Part shown: positions 34,626-43,718 of the stretch, piece by piece | Layout of the letters: each line of letters begins with the position of its first letter | How positions within the stretch are numbered: position 1 is the stretch's first letter | Assembly (NCBI RefSeq): GCF_030680935.1 | Contig: NZ_JAUXUP010000042.1 | Coordinates: 62,001 to 126,000, forward strand | DNA length: 64,000 nt | Reading direction: 5' to 3' | From: Polaromonas sp. | GTDB taxonomy: Bacteria > Pseudomonadota > Gammaproteobacteria > Burkholderiales > Burkholderiaceae_C | The notes under the pieces: generated by a model | Told to the model about the DNA's origin: nothing | Databases searched by the model: none | Seen by the model: the letters and a program-made list of their open reading frames with translations, nothing else | Position numbers and translations under genes: made by a program

Positions 34626-35573
34626 ATGAAAACTCTTTTCGCGACCCTGTGTTTTGCCGCCGCCGCGAGCCTGGCTCAGGCGCAAGACAAAGTCACCTTC
34701 CTCACCTCCTGGTACGCGCAGGCCGAGCATGGGGGCTACTACCAGGCCATCGCCACCGGCATCTACAAGAAACACGGCCTGGACGTCACCGTCAAGATGG
34801 GCGGCCCGCAGGTCAACGCGATCCAGATCATCGCCGCCGGCCAGGCCGACTTCATCATGGGCAAGGACTTTCAAACCCTGTCGGCCATCGAGAACGGCGT
34901 GCCCCTGACCACGGTTGCGGCCGTGTTCCAGATGGAGCCGCAGGGCATGGTCACACATCCCGACGTGAACAGCCTGGCCGACCTCAAGGGCAAAACCATC
35001 CTGATGGCCACCAGTGGCCGCACCAGCTGGTGGCCCTGGCTGAAGATCAAGCACGGCCTGAAGGACGACCAGACCCGTCCCTACAGCTTCAGCATGGCGC
35101 CCTTCTTCGCAGACAAAAATGTGGCGCAGCAAGGTTACCCCGGCTCCGAGCCTTTCATCGCCGAAAAAGCCGGCCAGAAAATCAAGTTTTTCCTGTTTGC
35201 CAATGAGGGTTACCCGCCGTACGGCAACACCATCGTCACGACGCGGCAGATGATCAAGGACAAGCCCGACGTCGTGCAACGTTTCGTCAAGGCCACCCTG
35301 GAAGGCTGGAAAAGTTATCTCGAAAATCCCGCGCCGGGCAATGCCCTGATCAAGCAGGACAACCCCAAGATGGAGGACGAGCTGATCGCCTACTCGGTCA
35401 AGACCATGAAGGAGATGAAGTTCCTCGACAGCGGCGATGCAGCCAAGGCGGGCGCCGGCGTGATGACAGACGCGCGCTGGAAACAGACCTACGACCTGAT
35501 GGTCACCAGCGGGCAGCTCAAGCCGAACCCGAACTGGCAACAGGCCTACACGCTGCAGTTCCTGAAGAAGTAG
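34626..35573 (+). CDS. ABC transporter substrate-binding protein, NMT1/THI5 type (copy 2)
   Basis: A 315-residue periplasmic binding protein with signal peptide MKTLFATLCFAAAASLAQAQ. It is clearly paralogous to copy 1: WYAQAEHGGYYQAIATGIYKK, GLDVTVKMGGPQVN and WKSYL.NPAP.N.LIK.DNP recur. No second ATPase or permease is nearby, so both binding proteins may feed the one importer. Differences in the likely pocket (for example MGKDFQTLSAIENG here against MGSSDLQMMVARSG) suggest different ligands. ATG 34626 has GGAGA upstream. Confidence 0.91.
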   Translation: MKTLFATLCFAAAASLAQAQDKVTFLTSWYAQAEHGGYYQAIATGIYKKHGLDVTVKMGGPQVNAIQIIAAGQADFIMGKDFQTLSAIENGVPLTTVAAVFQMEPQGMVTHPDVNSLADLKGKTILMATSGRTSWWPWLKIKHGLKDDQTRPYSFSMAPFFADKNVAQQGYPGSEPFIAEKAGQKIKFFLFANEGYPPYGNTIVTTRQMIKDKPDVVQRFVKATLEGWKSYLENPAPGNALIKQDNPKMEDELIAYSVKTMKEMKFLDSGDAAKAGAGVMTDARWKQTYDLMVTSGQLKPNPNWQQAYTLQFLKK

Positions 35574-35585
35574 GGGAAGGCAAGC

Positions 35586-36638
35586 ATGCTCGTCACCCAA
35601 CAACCCGTGCTGCGGCGCTTCTGGTATGCCGTGATGGCTATGGACAAACTGGCAGCCGGACCGCAACCCTTCACCCTGCTGGGCGAAAACATCGTGATTT
35701 TCAAACGCGCCGACGGCAGCCCCGCTGCGCTGCGCGACCGGTGTTGCCACCGTACCGCCAAACTTTCCAAGGGCACGGTGCAAGGAGACTACATCGTGTG
35801 TGGCTACCACGGCTGGACTTACGATGGCAGCGGTGCCTGCGTGAAGATTCCACAAAACCCGGACATGCAAATTCCGGCGGGTGCGCGCGTGCCGGCTTTT
35901 TATTGCCAGGAAAAATTTGGCTACGCGTGGGTCGCGCTCGATGAGCCCTTGGTACCGCTGATGGACACGCCCGAAGACAGCGACCCGGCCTACCGGCGTA
36001 TTCACCAGTTTGACGAGGCCTGGAACACCAGCGCGCTGCGCATGATGGAAAACTCCTTCGACACAGCGCATTTTGCGTTTGTGCACAAGGGCACTTTCGG
36101 TCAGGGCAACCAGCCCAAGCCGACATTTTTTGAACTGCGTGAAACCGGCTACGGTTTTGAGGCCGAAGCCATCGTGCCGATCAACAACCCGCCCGAGTCG
36201 CACCGCATCACCGGCAGCACAGCACCCACCACCACGCGGCACTTCTTCAACCAGTGGCACATGCCGTTTTTGCGCCGGCTCGGCCTGGCCTATCCGAACG
36301 GGCTCAAACACACCATCTTCACCTGCGCCACACCGATTGACGATGAGCGCATCCAGCTTATCCAGTGGCTGTACCGCAATGACACCGAGGCCGATTGCCC
36401 TGCGGCCGAGCTCAATGCCTGGGATACACGTGTGGTGATGGAAGACAAGGAGATTCTGGAATCGGTCAACGCTGATGCGCCAGTTGACGTGACGCGCCGG
36501 GACGAACAGAGCATGCTGAGCGACCGGCCCGGCATGATCATGCGCAAACGCCTGCTGGACCTGCTGAAGGAACACGGCGAGACCGAAGTCCATGGCTGGG
36601 GCCGCGTCATACCGATCCGGGAGGCCGCCACATGCTGA
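35586..36638 (+). CDS. Rieske non-haem iron oxygenase, VanA/NdmA-like (copy 1)
   Basis: A 350-residue aromatic-ring-hydroxylating or O-/N-demethylating oxygenase alpha subunit. The Rieske centre is RDRCCHRTAKLSKG and CGYHGWTYD (C-x-H near residue 53 and C-x2-H near 72). The mononuclear iron site begins in MMENSFDTAHFAFVHKGTFG (bridging Asp and His ligands, about residues 156-168). Length and layout match monocomponent VanA, dicamba- and caffeine-demethylase subunits. ATG 35586 lies 12 bases after the binding-protein stop. No reductase gene is nearby. Confidence 0.92.
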   Translation: MLVTQQPVLRRFWYAVMAMDKLAAGPQPFTLLGENIVIFKRADGSPAALRDRCCHRTAKLSKGTVQGDYIVCGYHGWTYDGSGACVKIPQNPDMQIPAGARVPAFYCQEKFGYAWVALDEPLVPLMDTPEDSDPAYRRIHQFDEAWNTSALRMMENSFDTAHFAFVHKGTFGQGNQPKPTFFELRETGYGFEAEAIVPINNPPESHRITGSTAPTTTRHFFNQWHMPFLRRLGLAYPNGLKHTIFTCATPIDDERIQLIQWLYRNDTEADCPAAELNAWDTRVVMEDKEILESVNADAPVDVTRRDEQSMLSDRPGMIMRKRLLDLLKEHGETEVHGWGRVIPIREAATC

Positions 36639-37708
36639 CCACCCAACAGGCGGTGCTACGCCGCTTCTGGTACGCGCTGATGCCGATCTCGCGGCTTGAC
36701 GCCGGTCCCCAGCCCTTCACCCTGATGGGCGAAGAGCTGGTGCTCTGGAAGCAGGCCGACGGCACACCGGCCGCACTGCGCGACCGCTGCTGCCACCGCA
36801 CCGCCAAACTGTCCAAAGGCACGGTTCAAGGCGACCACATTGTGTGCGGCTACCACGGCTGGACATACGACTGCACCGGCAGCTGCGTGAAAATTCCGCA
36901 AAACCCGGACATGCAGATTCCGGCCGGTGCGCGCGTGCCGTCTTTTCGCTGCCAGGAGAAATACGGCTATGTCTGGGTGGCGCTGGAAGACCCATTGCGA
37001 CCGATTCCGCACTTTCCGGAAGACGGCGCGCCCGGTTACCGCCGCATTTTCCAGTTTTACGAAGAGTGGAAAACCAGCCCGCTGCGCATGATGGAAAACT
37101 CCTTCGACAACTCGCACTTCTCGTTTGTGCACAAGGCCAACTTCGGCATTCTGGAGCAGCCCAAGCCCGCGCCTTATGAGTTTCGCGAGACCGACTACGG
37201 TTTTGAGGCAGAAACCACCGTGCCGATACGCAACCCCGCGCAGGGACACCGCGTGACGGGTAGCACCGAAGACATCACCCACCGGCACCTGATCAACCGT
37301 TATTACCTGCCGTTTGCGCGGCGGTTTGGCTGTACCTACCCGGCCAGCGGCGTGCACCACATCATCTACAACTGCGCCACGCCGATCGACGACGAACGCA
37401 TGATGCTGGTGCAGTGGCTGTACCGCAATGACAGCGAAGAAGCGTGCAGCACGCAGGAGCTGATTGACTGGGACGCTGCCATCACCGCCGAAGACCGCGA
37501 CATTTTGGAGGCGACCGACGCCGACGCCTGCGTGGACACCACACGCCGCGTCGAGTTTCACATGCCGTCGGACAAGCCCGGCCTGGTCATTCGCAAACAA
37601 TTGCTGGACCTGCTGCACGCGCATGGTGAAGAAGAAATCCACCGGGGCTCGCCGTCCATGCAGAAAAAGCGCATCGCTATTGAGGTGGACACAGGGCCGG
37701 CAGCATGA
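36632..37708 (+). CDS. Rieske non-haem iron oxygenase, VanA/NdmA-like (copy 2)
   Basis: A 358-residue paralogue of the preceding oxygenase, overlapping it by seven bases. The N-terminal 110 residues are almost the same (RDRCCHRTAKLSKGTVQGD, CGYHGWTYDC, KIPQNPDMQIPAGARVP), while the catalytic half differs (MMENSFDNSHFSFVHKANFG), suggesting a tandem duplication with changed substrate choice. Both metal sites look intact. The stop overlaps the next start (ATGA). The pair recalls the adjacent NdmA/NdmB N-demethylases of caffeine breakdown, which use one shared reductase. Confidence 0.92.
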   Translation: MLTTQQAVLRRFWYALMPISRLDAGPQPFTLMGEELVLWKQADGTPAALRDRCCHRTAKLSKGTVQGDHIVCGYHGWTYDCTGSCVKIPQNPDMQIPAGARVPSFRCQEKYGYVWVALEDPLRPIPHFPEDGAPGYRRIFQFYEEWKTSPLRMMENSFDNSHFSFVHKANFGILEQPKPAPYEFRETDYGFEAETTVPIRNPAQGHRVTGSTEDITHRHLINRYYLPFARRFGCTYPASGVHHIIYNCATPIDDERMMLVQWLYRNDSEEACSTQELIDWDAAITAEDRDILEATDADACVDTTRRVEFHMPSDKPGLVIRKQLLDLLHAHGEEEIHRGSPSMQKKRIAIEVDTGPAA

Positions 37709-39126
37709 AGCTGCTGATCCGCAACGCCGCGGCGATTCTGACCGGGCTGTCCGGCAGCGCCGCGCGCCATGCCGGCCCGGACATCCGGGTACGCGATGGA
37801 AAAATTACAGCGATGGGCCAGCTCAGTACCGAGCCCGGCGAGCGCCAGATCGATGCCAGCGGCTGCGTGGTCTACCCGGCCTGGGTCAACACCCACCATC
37901 ACCTGTTCCAGTCGCTGCTCAAGGGCGACCCGCTGGGCATCAACGCCACGCTGACGCCCTGGCTCAGCGCCACGCCCTTCCGGCTGCGGCCCGCCATGGA
38001 CGAGGACATGTTCCGGCTGGCCGCACGAATTGGCCTGGTTGAGCTGGCGCTTTCTGGCTGCGCCACGGTGGCCGATCACAATTACCACTACTGGCCCGGC
38101 ATGCCTTTCGACAGCTCGGCGATTTTGTTTGAAGAAGCCGAAGCGCTGGGCCTGCGTTTTGTGTTGTGCCGGGGTGGAGGCACGCTCTCGCGCATTGCGT
38201 CCGACAACCTGCCCCCCAGCCTGCGGCCCGAGACACTGGACGGCTACCTGGCTGACATCGAACGGGTGGCGGCGCGGTTTCACGACAGCGCACCTGACAG
38301 CATGCGGCGCGTGGTAGTAGCGCCAACCACACCGCCGCATTCGATGCGGCCCGAAGAACTGCGCGAGTGTGCCGCCTTTGCGCGCAGCCATGGTCTGCGG
38401 CTGCATTCCCACCTGTCAGAGACCGTGCATTACCACGACACGGTGCAGGCGCAGCACGGCATCACGCCGGTGCGTTTTGCAGAGAGTGTTGGCTGGCTCG
38501 GGCCTGATGTCTGGTTTGCCCACCTGGTCAAGCTCGATGCCGACGAGATTGCGCTGCTGGGCGCGACGGGTACCGGCATTGCCCACTGCCCGCAAAGCAA
38601 TGGCCGGCTAGGCAGCGGGATTGCACCGGTGCGCGCGCTGGAAGATGCGGGCGCCCCGGTGTCCATCGGCGTAGACGGCGCCGCCTCCAACGAAGCGGCC
38701 GACATGTTGTCTGAAACCCATGCCGCCTGGCTGATGCAGCGCGCCCGCGCGGGCGAGGCCACGCTGGCCCAGCACCGCGGTGGCCAGGGCGAGGCGCAGG
38801 CGGCGCAGGCCGCCACGGTGGAAGACGTGGTGCGCTGGGGCACGGCGGGCGGCGCGAAGGTACTGGGCCTGCCCGCCGTTGGCACGCTGGCAGAAGGACA
38901 GGCGGCCGACATCGCGATCTACGCGCTGGACCGGGATCCGCGCTACTTCGGCCTGCACGACCCGGCCATTGGCCCGGTGGCCAGCGGCGGCAGCGCACAC
39001 CTCAAGGCCCTGCTCATCGGCGGGCGGGAGATTGTGCGTGATGGCGCCCTGCCTGGGCTGGACCTGCAGGAGCTGGGCCGACAGGCCAGGGCGGCGGTGG
39101 CACGGTTGGTGACCACGCCGTATTGA
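37705..39126 (+). CDS. Amidohydrolase, 8-oxoguanine deaminase/AtzB-like
   Basis: A 473-residue amidohydrolase of the TrzN/AtzB/8-oxoguanine-deaminase group. Metal-site residues are visible in YPAWVNTHHHLFQSLLKGD (HxH), LHSHLSETVHYHD (His and Glu), WFAHLVKLD (His) and GVDGAASNEAADML (Asp), the last being a signature of 8-oxoguanine deaminase. It should deaminate or hydrolyse a purine-like or triazine-like ring. It is the last gene of the cluster, coupled by a four-base overlap to the second oxygenase. Confidence 0.9.
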   Translation: MKLLIRNAAAILTGLSGSAARHAGPDIRVRDGKITAMGQLSTEPGERQIDASGCVVYPAWVNTHHHLFQSLLKGDPLGINATLTPWLSATPFRLRPAMDEDMFRLAARIGLVELALSGCATVADHNYHYWPGMPFDSSAILFEEAEALGLRFVLCRGGGTLSRIASDNLPPSLRPETLDGYLADIERVAARFHDSAPDSMRRVVVAPTTPPHSMRPEELRECAAFARSHGLRLHSHLSETVHYHDTVQAQHGITPVRFAESVGWLGPDVWFAHLVKLDADEIALLGATGTGIAHCPQSNGRLGSGIAPVRALEDAGAPVSIGVDGAASNEAADMLSETHAAWLMQRARAGEATLAQHRGGQGEAQAAQAATVEDVVRWGTAGGAKVLGLPAVGTLAEGQAADIAIYALDRDPRYFGLHDPAIGPVASGGSAHLKALLIGGREIVRDGALPGLDLQELGRQARAAVARLVTTPY

Positions 39127-39134
39127 CTGCGAAT

Positions 39135-39184
39135 TTGCTATATTTTTAGTAGCTATTCGCGCACACTCCATAAGGGCTGGAGCC
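39135..39184 (+). repeat. Dispersed repeat copy 5
   Basis: TTGCTATATTTTTAGTAGCT, ATTCGCGC and ATAAGGGCTGGAGCC. It lies between the convergent amidohydrolase and eda genes and closes the catabolic cluster on its right side. Confidence 0.8.
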
Positions 39185-39216
39185 CATTCTGACTATCGAA
39201 AAGTAGCGTGGCATGC

Positions 39217-39879
39217 CTAGGAGCCCGGGCGGGGCAGCCCACAGGCCTGCCGCGCCAGATCACTGACCCGCGCCCAGTCGCCCCGCGCCAGTGCGTCGGC
39301 GGGTACCAGCCACGAGCCCCCCACACAGGCCACATTGGGCAGCGCCAAAAACTCGGCCGCGTTGGCAGCCGTGATGCCGCCGGTGGGGCAAAACACCACA
39401 TCACCAAAAGGCCCGTTCCAGGCCTTGAGCAGCGCCAGCCCGCCGGCCTGCAGGGCGGGGAAGAACTTCAGCTCGGTAAAGCCGTCTTCCTGCGCCGCCA
39501 TGATCTCGCTGCCGGTGGCCACACCGGGCAGCAGCGGCAGGTGGGCGTCGCGGCAAGCGGTGCCTACCGCGTGGGTGTAACCGGGGCTGACGATAAAACG
39601 GGCCCCGGCCATGGCACAGGCCTGCACGTCGGCAGCGCTGCGCGCAGTGCCCGCGCCTATCACCGCCTCGGGTACATCGCGCGCAATCGCCTCAATACAG
39701 GCCAGCGCCTGCGGCGTACGCAAAGTCACTTCCAGCATGCGGATGCCGCCGGCCACCAAAGCCCGGGCCAGCGGCACGGCGTGCGCCACATCGGTCAGCA
39801 CAATCACCGGAATAACCGGCGCATCGCGCATGACCTGCAGCGCCGTGAGCGCCGAATCGACATCAACTTTCACATCCAT
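39217..39879 (-). CDS. eda: 2-dehydro-3-deoxy-6-phosphogluconate aldolase
   Basis: Second Entner-Doudoroff enzyme: splits KDPG to pyruvate and glyceraldehyde 3-phosphate. The 220-residue barrel has [32 protein letters not shown] (Glu), [11 protein letters not shown] and the Schiff-base Lys in [13 protein letters not shown], then [17 protein letters not shown] 39879 has AAGGAG upstream and overlaps the edd stop by ten bases. It is not closely similar to the dgoA aldolase at 13.8 kb. Confidence 0.95.
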   Translation of the reverse strand: MDVKVDVDSALTALQVMRDAPVIPVIVLTDVAHAVPLARALVAGGIRMLEVTLRTPQALACIEAIARDVPEAVIGAGTARSAADVQACAMAGARFIVSPGYTHAVGTACRDAHLPLLPGVATGSEIMAAQEDGFTELKFFPALQAGGLALLKAWNGPFGDVVFCPTGGITAANAAEFLALPNVACVGGSWLVPADALARGDWARVSDLARQACGLPRPGS

Positions 39880-41690
39880 GAAGGTGCTCCTTCTTCAGCC
39901 GTCAAGGCATGCCTGCGCATGCCGGCAAACAACTCGCGCCCCAGGCCCAGACCATTGGCCTGGCGCAAGGCCTCGGGCATCTGCGCGCTCTCGCGCGCAG
40001 CCCACTCCTCGTCGGCTACGCGCACCTGCAACACTCCGGTGATGGAGTCGACCAGGATCACATCGCCGTCACGCACCTTGGCCAGCGGCCCGCCAACGGC
40101 CGCTTCGGGCGACACATGAATCGCCGCCGGCACCTTGCCCGAGGCGCCGCTCATGCGCCCGTCGGTGACCAGCGCCACGCGAAAACCTTTGCCCTGCAAC
40201 ACGGCCAGCGGCGGCGTGAGTTTGTGCAGCTCGGGCATGCCATTGGCCTGCGGCCCCTGCCAGCGCACCACACAGACCACGTCACAATCCAGCTCGCCGG
40301 CATTGAAGGCCAGATGCAGGGCCTCCTGCGAATCAAATACCCGAGCCGGCGCCTCGATCACATGGCGGTCATCGGGCACGGCCGACACCTTGATCACGCT
40401 GCGCCCCAGGTTGCCTTGCAGCAGCTTGAGGCCGCCACTGGCATTGAAAGGCTGGCTGACAGGCCGCACGATGGCCTCGTCTTTTGACGCGCCCATCTCA
40501 TGCCAGGCCAGCTTGCCGCCCACCATGGCCGGCTCGCGCGTGTACTCGCGGATACCGCCTTCGCGCACCGTCAGCACATCCTCGTGCATGAAGCCGCCAT
40601 CGAGCAACTCGCGGATCACAAAACCAGTACCACCCGCCGCCTGGAACTGGTTCACATCGGCACTGCCGTTGGGATACACATGGGTGAGCAAAGGCACCAC
40701 ATCCGACAGGTCTGAAAAATCATTCCAGTCAATCAGGATGCCGGCCGAACGCGCAACCGCCACCCAGTGGATCAGGTGGTTGGTGGAACCGCCGGTGGCC
40801 AGCAGCGCGACCATCGCGTTGACGATGGCTTTCTCGTCCACGATTTTTCCAATCGGTGAAAAGCGCTTCGACGACTTGACGATGCCCAGCACGGTGCGGG
40901 CCGCCTCGCGGGTGAGCTCATCACGCAGGTCCCCGCCGGGCTGCACAAAGGCGGTACCTGGCACATGCAGACCCATGGCCTCCAGCAGCATCTGGTTGCT
41001 GTTGGCCGTGCCGTAAAACGTGCAGGTGCCGGGGCTGTGGTAACTCTTGAGCTCGGCGTCCAGCAGTTCGTCACGCCCGACCAGCCCCTGCGCCGCCAGC
41101 TCGCGCACGCGGGCTTTTTCCTTGTTGGGCAAGCCCGAGGGCATGGGCCCTGCGGGCACAAACACCGTCGGCAAATGGCCAAAATGCAGGGCGCCTATCA
41201 GCAGGCCCGGCACTATCTTGTCGCACACGCCCAGCATCAGCGCGGCGTCAAACATGTCGTGGCTCAGGGACACGGCGGTGGCCATCGCAATCACGTCGCG
41301 GCTGAACAGGCTGAGCTCCATGCCGGCGGTGCCCTGCGTGACGCCGTCGCACATCGCGGGCACGCCACCGGCCACCTGGGCGGTGGCACCCTGCAGCCGT
41401 GCCTCCCACTTGATCAGGTCAGGGTAAGGCTGCATCGGTGTGTGCGCCGACAACATGTCGTTGTAAGCGGTGACGATGCCGATGTTGGGCGCGCGCTGCG
41501 TGACGACCTTGAAGCGGTCGTCCAGCGGCATGCCGGCCACCGCATGTGCAATGTTGCCGCAACCCATGCGGTCCACGCTGATAGCCCGGGTGGCGGCGCC
41601 GTCCAGCCGCTGAAGATAGGCCTGGCGGTTGTCGCGGCTGCGCGCGCGTATGCGCTCGGTCACAGCGGAAATGTTGGGGTGTAGGGTCAT
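39870..41690 (-). CDS. edd: Phosphogluconate dehydratase
   Basis: First Entner-Doudoroff enzyme, an iron-sulfur dehydratase making KDPG from 6-phosphogluconate. The 606-residue length, N-terminus and motifs fit Edd and not Ilv[78 protein letters not shown] and [21 protein letters not shown]. It is co-translated with eda. Its substrate would come from the gluconokinase at 3.6-4.1 kb or from glucose 6-phosphate. Confidence 0.96.
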   Translation of the reverse strand: MTLHPNISAVTERIRARSRDNRQAYLQRLDGAATRAISVDRMGCGNIAHAVAGMPLDDRFKVVTQRAPNIGIVTAYNDMLSAHTPMQPYPDLIKWEARLQGATAQVAGGVPAMCDGVTQGTAGMELSLFSRDVIAMATAVSLSHDMFDAALMLGVCDKIVPGLLIGALHFGHLPTVFVPAGPMPSGLPNKEKARVRELAAQGLVGRDELLDAELKSYHSPGTCTFYGTANSNQMLLEAMGLHVPGTAFVQPGGDLRDELTREAARTVLGIVKSSKRFSPIGKIVDEKAIVNAMVALLATGGSTNHLIHWVAVARSAGILIDWNDFSDLSDVVPLLTHVYPNGSADVNQFQAAGGTGFVIRELLDGGFMHEDVLTVREGGIREYTREPAMVGGKLAWHEMGASKDEAIVRPVSQPFNASGGLKLLQGNLGRSVIKVSAVPDDRHVIEAPARVFDSQEALHLAFNAGELDCDVVCVVRWQGPQANGMPELHKLTPPLAVLQGKGFRVALVTDGRMSGASGKVPAAIHVSPEAAVGGPLAKVRDGDVILVDSITGVLQVRVADEEWAARESAQMPEALRQANGLGLGRELFAGMRRHALTAEEGAPSWM

Positions 41691-41858
41691 GGGTGTCGGT
41701 TGCAGTCAAGTGCGACCGGATCACCGGAGTGATCCAGAATCGAGTCGGGTTGGTAACTTTATTACGTCGTTCATGGTACTGGGTTACCGCGCTTTTGCAA
41801 AGGCGCGGGTTACAAACCGGTTACTTGGCAGGGGCAAGAAAACCGTGTCGGGGGCAGC
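41691..41858. promoter_or_regulatory. Control region upstream of edd-eda
   Basis: The region contains a perfect hairpin GGATCAC-CGGA-GTGATCC (41718-41735), a 20-bp near-palindrome CGCGCTTTTGCAAAGGCGCG (41788-41807), and GGTTAC at 41782, 41808 and 41819 with an inverted GGTAAC near 41752. The first two GGTTAC copies flank the near-palindrome exactly. No HexR-type TGTAAT...ATTACA site is seen. It probably carries the edd promoter and an operator for an unknown regulator; part may act as a terminator of the OmpA-like gene's leader strand. Confidence 0.4.
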
Positions 41859-42413
41859 CTACTGCAGCGTGATCTCGACGCGGCGCGCCTCGGCATCAGC
41901 ACCGGAGCCGGTCATTTGCTGCGGCTTTTGCAGGCTGACCTGGCGATCAGGCACACCCGCTGCCAGCAACGCCTCGTGCACCGCCAGCGCCCTGCGGTGC
42001 GCAAGCTCGGCATTGGCAGCCGCATTGCCTTTTGAATCGTGAAAGCCCGCAATCAGCACTTTTTTTCCGCCTCTGGCCGCCTTCACCACGTCAACCAGTG
42101 CATCGGCCGCGCCGTCGGCCAGGTCGGCACTGCCAGACGCGAAATAAAATTTCACGACGCCGTACTCCACCGTGACGCTGGCCGCGTCGGAAGTGGCTTG
42201 CGCTGAAGTCGCGGTGGGGGGAGTGGCCACTGCTGCAGGTACCGGCGTGGGCACGCGCGTTGCGGCGGGTGGCGCCGCCGCAAGATCCAGCGCGGCATCA
42301 ACCACCGGACGATAAAGCGCAACACCCATGACCAGAGCGACCACCGCGATCACGATGACCAGCACCAGGCCCAGTACCAGCCCCTGCTGCGCATCATCCG
42401 ATTGCAAAAACAT
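41859..42413 (-). CDS. OmpA-family C-terminal-domain membrane protein
   Basis: A 184-residue protein with a single N-terminal transmembrane anchor (GLVLGLVLVIVIAVVALVMGVALY), a Pro/Ala/Thr-rich linker, and an OmpA-like peptidoglycan-binding domain: VKFYFASGSADLADGAADALVDVV, IAGFHDSKGNAAANAELAHRRALAVHEALLAAGV. The canonical binding Asp-x10-Arg pair is present in modified form (HDSKGN ... HRRAL). ATG 42413 has GGAG eight bases upstream; ATG 42422 overlaps that site and ATG 42497 would add an unlikely extension. Confidence 0.82.
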   Translation of the reverse strand: MFLQSDDAQQGLVLGLVLVIVIAVVALVMGVALYRPVVDAALDLAAAPPAATRVPTPVPAAVATPPTATSAQATSDAASVTVEYGVVKFYFASGSADLADGAADALVDVVKAARGGKKVLIAGFHDSKGNAAANAELAHRRALAVHEALLAAGVPDRQVSLQKPQQMTGSGADAEARRVEITLQ

Positions 42414-42510
42414 GCAGAACATCTCCGTAAAACCGGGCCACTCTTTGACACTTGCCAACGCCGGAAAATCAGGCGAAGGCGCTGACAGCCCAAGCATGTC
42501 ATTGTAAAGT

Positions 42511-43152
42511 GTGGCTGTGCACACGCCCCCGCATTCCCCCCTGCTACCGGTCCGCGATCCGGCCCCCATGCTGGCGCGTTTTCTGCATCAATGGGGTGGG
42601 CACGACGACCTCTGGATTTTTGGCTACGCCTCACTGATCTGGCGCCCCGATTTTGACTTTGCCGAGCTGCGCCGCGCCAAGGTGCACGGCTGGCACCGGG
42701 CGCTGAAGATGTGGAGCCGCATCAACCGCGGCACGCCCGAATGCCCCGGCCTGGTGTTTGCCTTGCTGTCGGGCGGCAGTTGCCACGGTGTGGTCTACCG
42801 CGTGCCCCGGCATGATGTGCCCGAGGTCATGGCGACTTTGTGGAAGCGCGAGATGGTCACTGGCGTTTATGACCCGCGCTGGTTGCGCTGTAGCACGGCC
42901 AAGGGTAACGTGCAGGCGCTGGCGTTCACGCTGTCAAGGCGCAGCCCGAATTTCACCGGGGACCTCAGCGCGGCCCGCTACCAGCAGATCTTTGCCGACT
43001 CGTGCGGGCGTTATGGCACCACCCACGACTACGCCCGCCAGACGCTGGAGAGCCTGCACAGCCACGGCATTTCCGATGCGGCGCTGGCGCGACTGCTCCA
43101 GCTGGCCCAGCAAGAGCAGGCCGAGCTTGCCAGCGCAAGGCCGCCCGACTAA
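42511..43152 (+). CDS. Gamma-glutamylcyclotransferase, ChaC family
   Basis: Degrades glutathione to 5-oxoproline and Cys-Gly in the cytosol. The 213-residue reading has LWIFGYASLIWRPDFDF (the substrate-binding YxSL loop, here Tyr-Ala-Ser-Leu), KVHGWHRALKMWSRINRGTPECPGL, VYRVPRHDV and KREM (containing the catalytic Glu). The start is uncertain: GTG 42511 or ATG 42568 (MLARFLHQWGGHDDLW); neither has a Shine-Dalgarno. It is divergent from the OmpA-like gene. Confidence 0.85.
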   Translation: MAVHTPPHSPLLPVRDPAPMLARFLHQWGGHDDLWIFGYASLIWRPDFDFAELRRAKVHGWHRALKMWSRINRGTPECPGLVFALLSGGSCHGVVYRVPRHDVPEVMATLWKREMVTGVYDPRWLRCSTAKGNVQALAFTLSRRSPNFTGDLSAARYQQIFADSCGRYGTTHDYARQTLESLHSHGISDAALARLLQLAQQEQAELASARPPD

Positions 43153-43200
43153 AGTGCTGACAGGACATTCTTCCTGTTTCAATCCCGTCCGGAGACGCTC

Positions 43201-43716
43201 ATGAAAACCCCCCTGATTCTTCTGGCTTCCATCGCCTTGCTGGGCGCCTGCGCCAGCACACCGCCCGGCCCACGCGCCAGCGCGCAATTGCAATCGACCA
43301 CTGGCAACGCCGCCAGCGGCAGCGTCACTTTTGTGCAGGCTGGCAGCAAGGTGCTGGTCAGCGGCGAAGTGCGCGGCCTCAAACCCAATGCCGAGCACGG
43401 GTTTCATGTGCATGAAAAAGGCGACTGCTCCAGCGGCGACGGCATGAGCACAGGCGGACACTTCAACCCCACTGGCGCACCACATGGCAGCCACGGCGCG
43501 GGCATGCACCACGCGGGCGACCTGCAATCCTTGAAGGCCGATGCCGCCGGCGTCGCCAAATTCAGCTTTGAGTCCAGCATGATTGCTGTCGGCAGCGGCG
43601 TGACCGACGTGGTCGGCAAAGGCCTGATCGTGCACCGCGACCCCGACGACTACAAAACCCAGCCCACCGGCAATTCCGGCCCGCGTCTGGCCTGCGCGAT
43701 CATCAATCGCAGCTGA
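43201..43716 (+). CDS. sodC: Superoxide dismutase [Cu-Zn], lipoprotein
   Basis: Periplasm-facing dismutase of 171 residues, anchored as a lipoprotein (MKTPLILLASIALLGACAS, lipobox LGAC). Copper ligands occur in EHGFHVHEKGDC and the zinc/copper His residues in GGHFNPTGAPHGSHG and HHAGDL. The first disulfide Cys is in GDC and the second in GPRLACAII. Arg in GPRLAC is the electrostatic-guidance residue. It ends two bases before the convergent neighbour's stop. Confidence 0.95.
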   Translation: MKTPLILLASIALLGACASTPPGPRASAQLQSTTGNAASGSVTFVQAGSKVLVSGEVRGLKPNAEHGFHVHEKGDCSSGDGMSTGGHFNPTGAPHGSHGAGMHHAGDLQSLKADAAGVAKFSFESSMIAVGSGVTDVVGKGLIVHRDPDDYKTQPTGNSGPRLACAIINRS

Positions 43717-43718
43717 AC

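Noticed and set aside
34536-36593. 685-codon open frame antisense to the second binding protein and first Rieske gene
   Set aside because: Third-position GC shadow; the opposite strand encodes two well-supported proteins.
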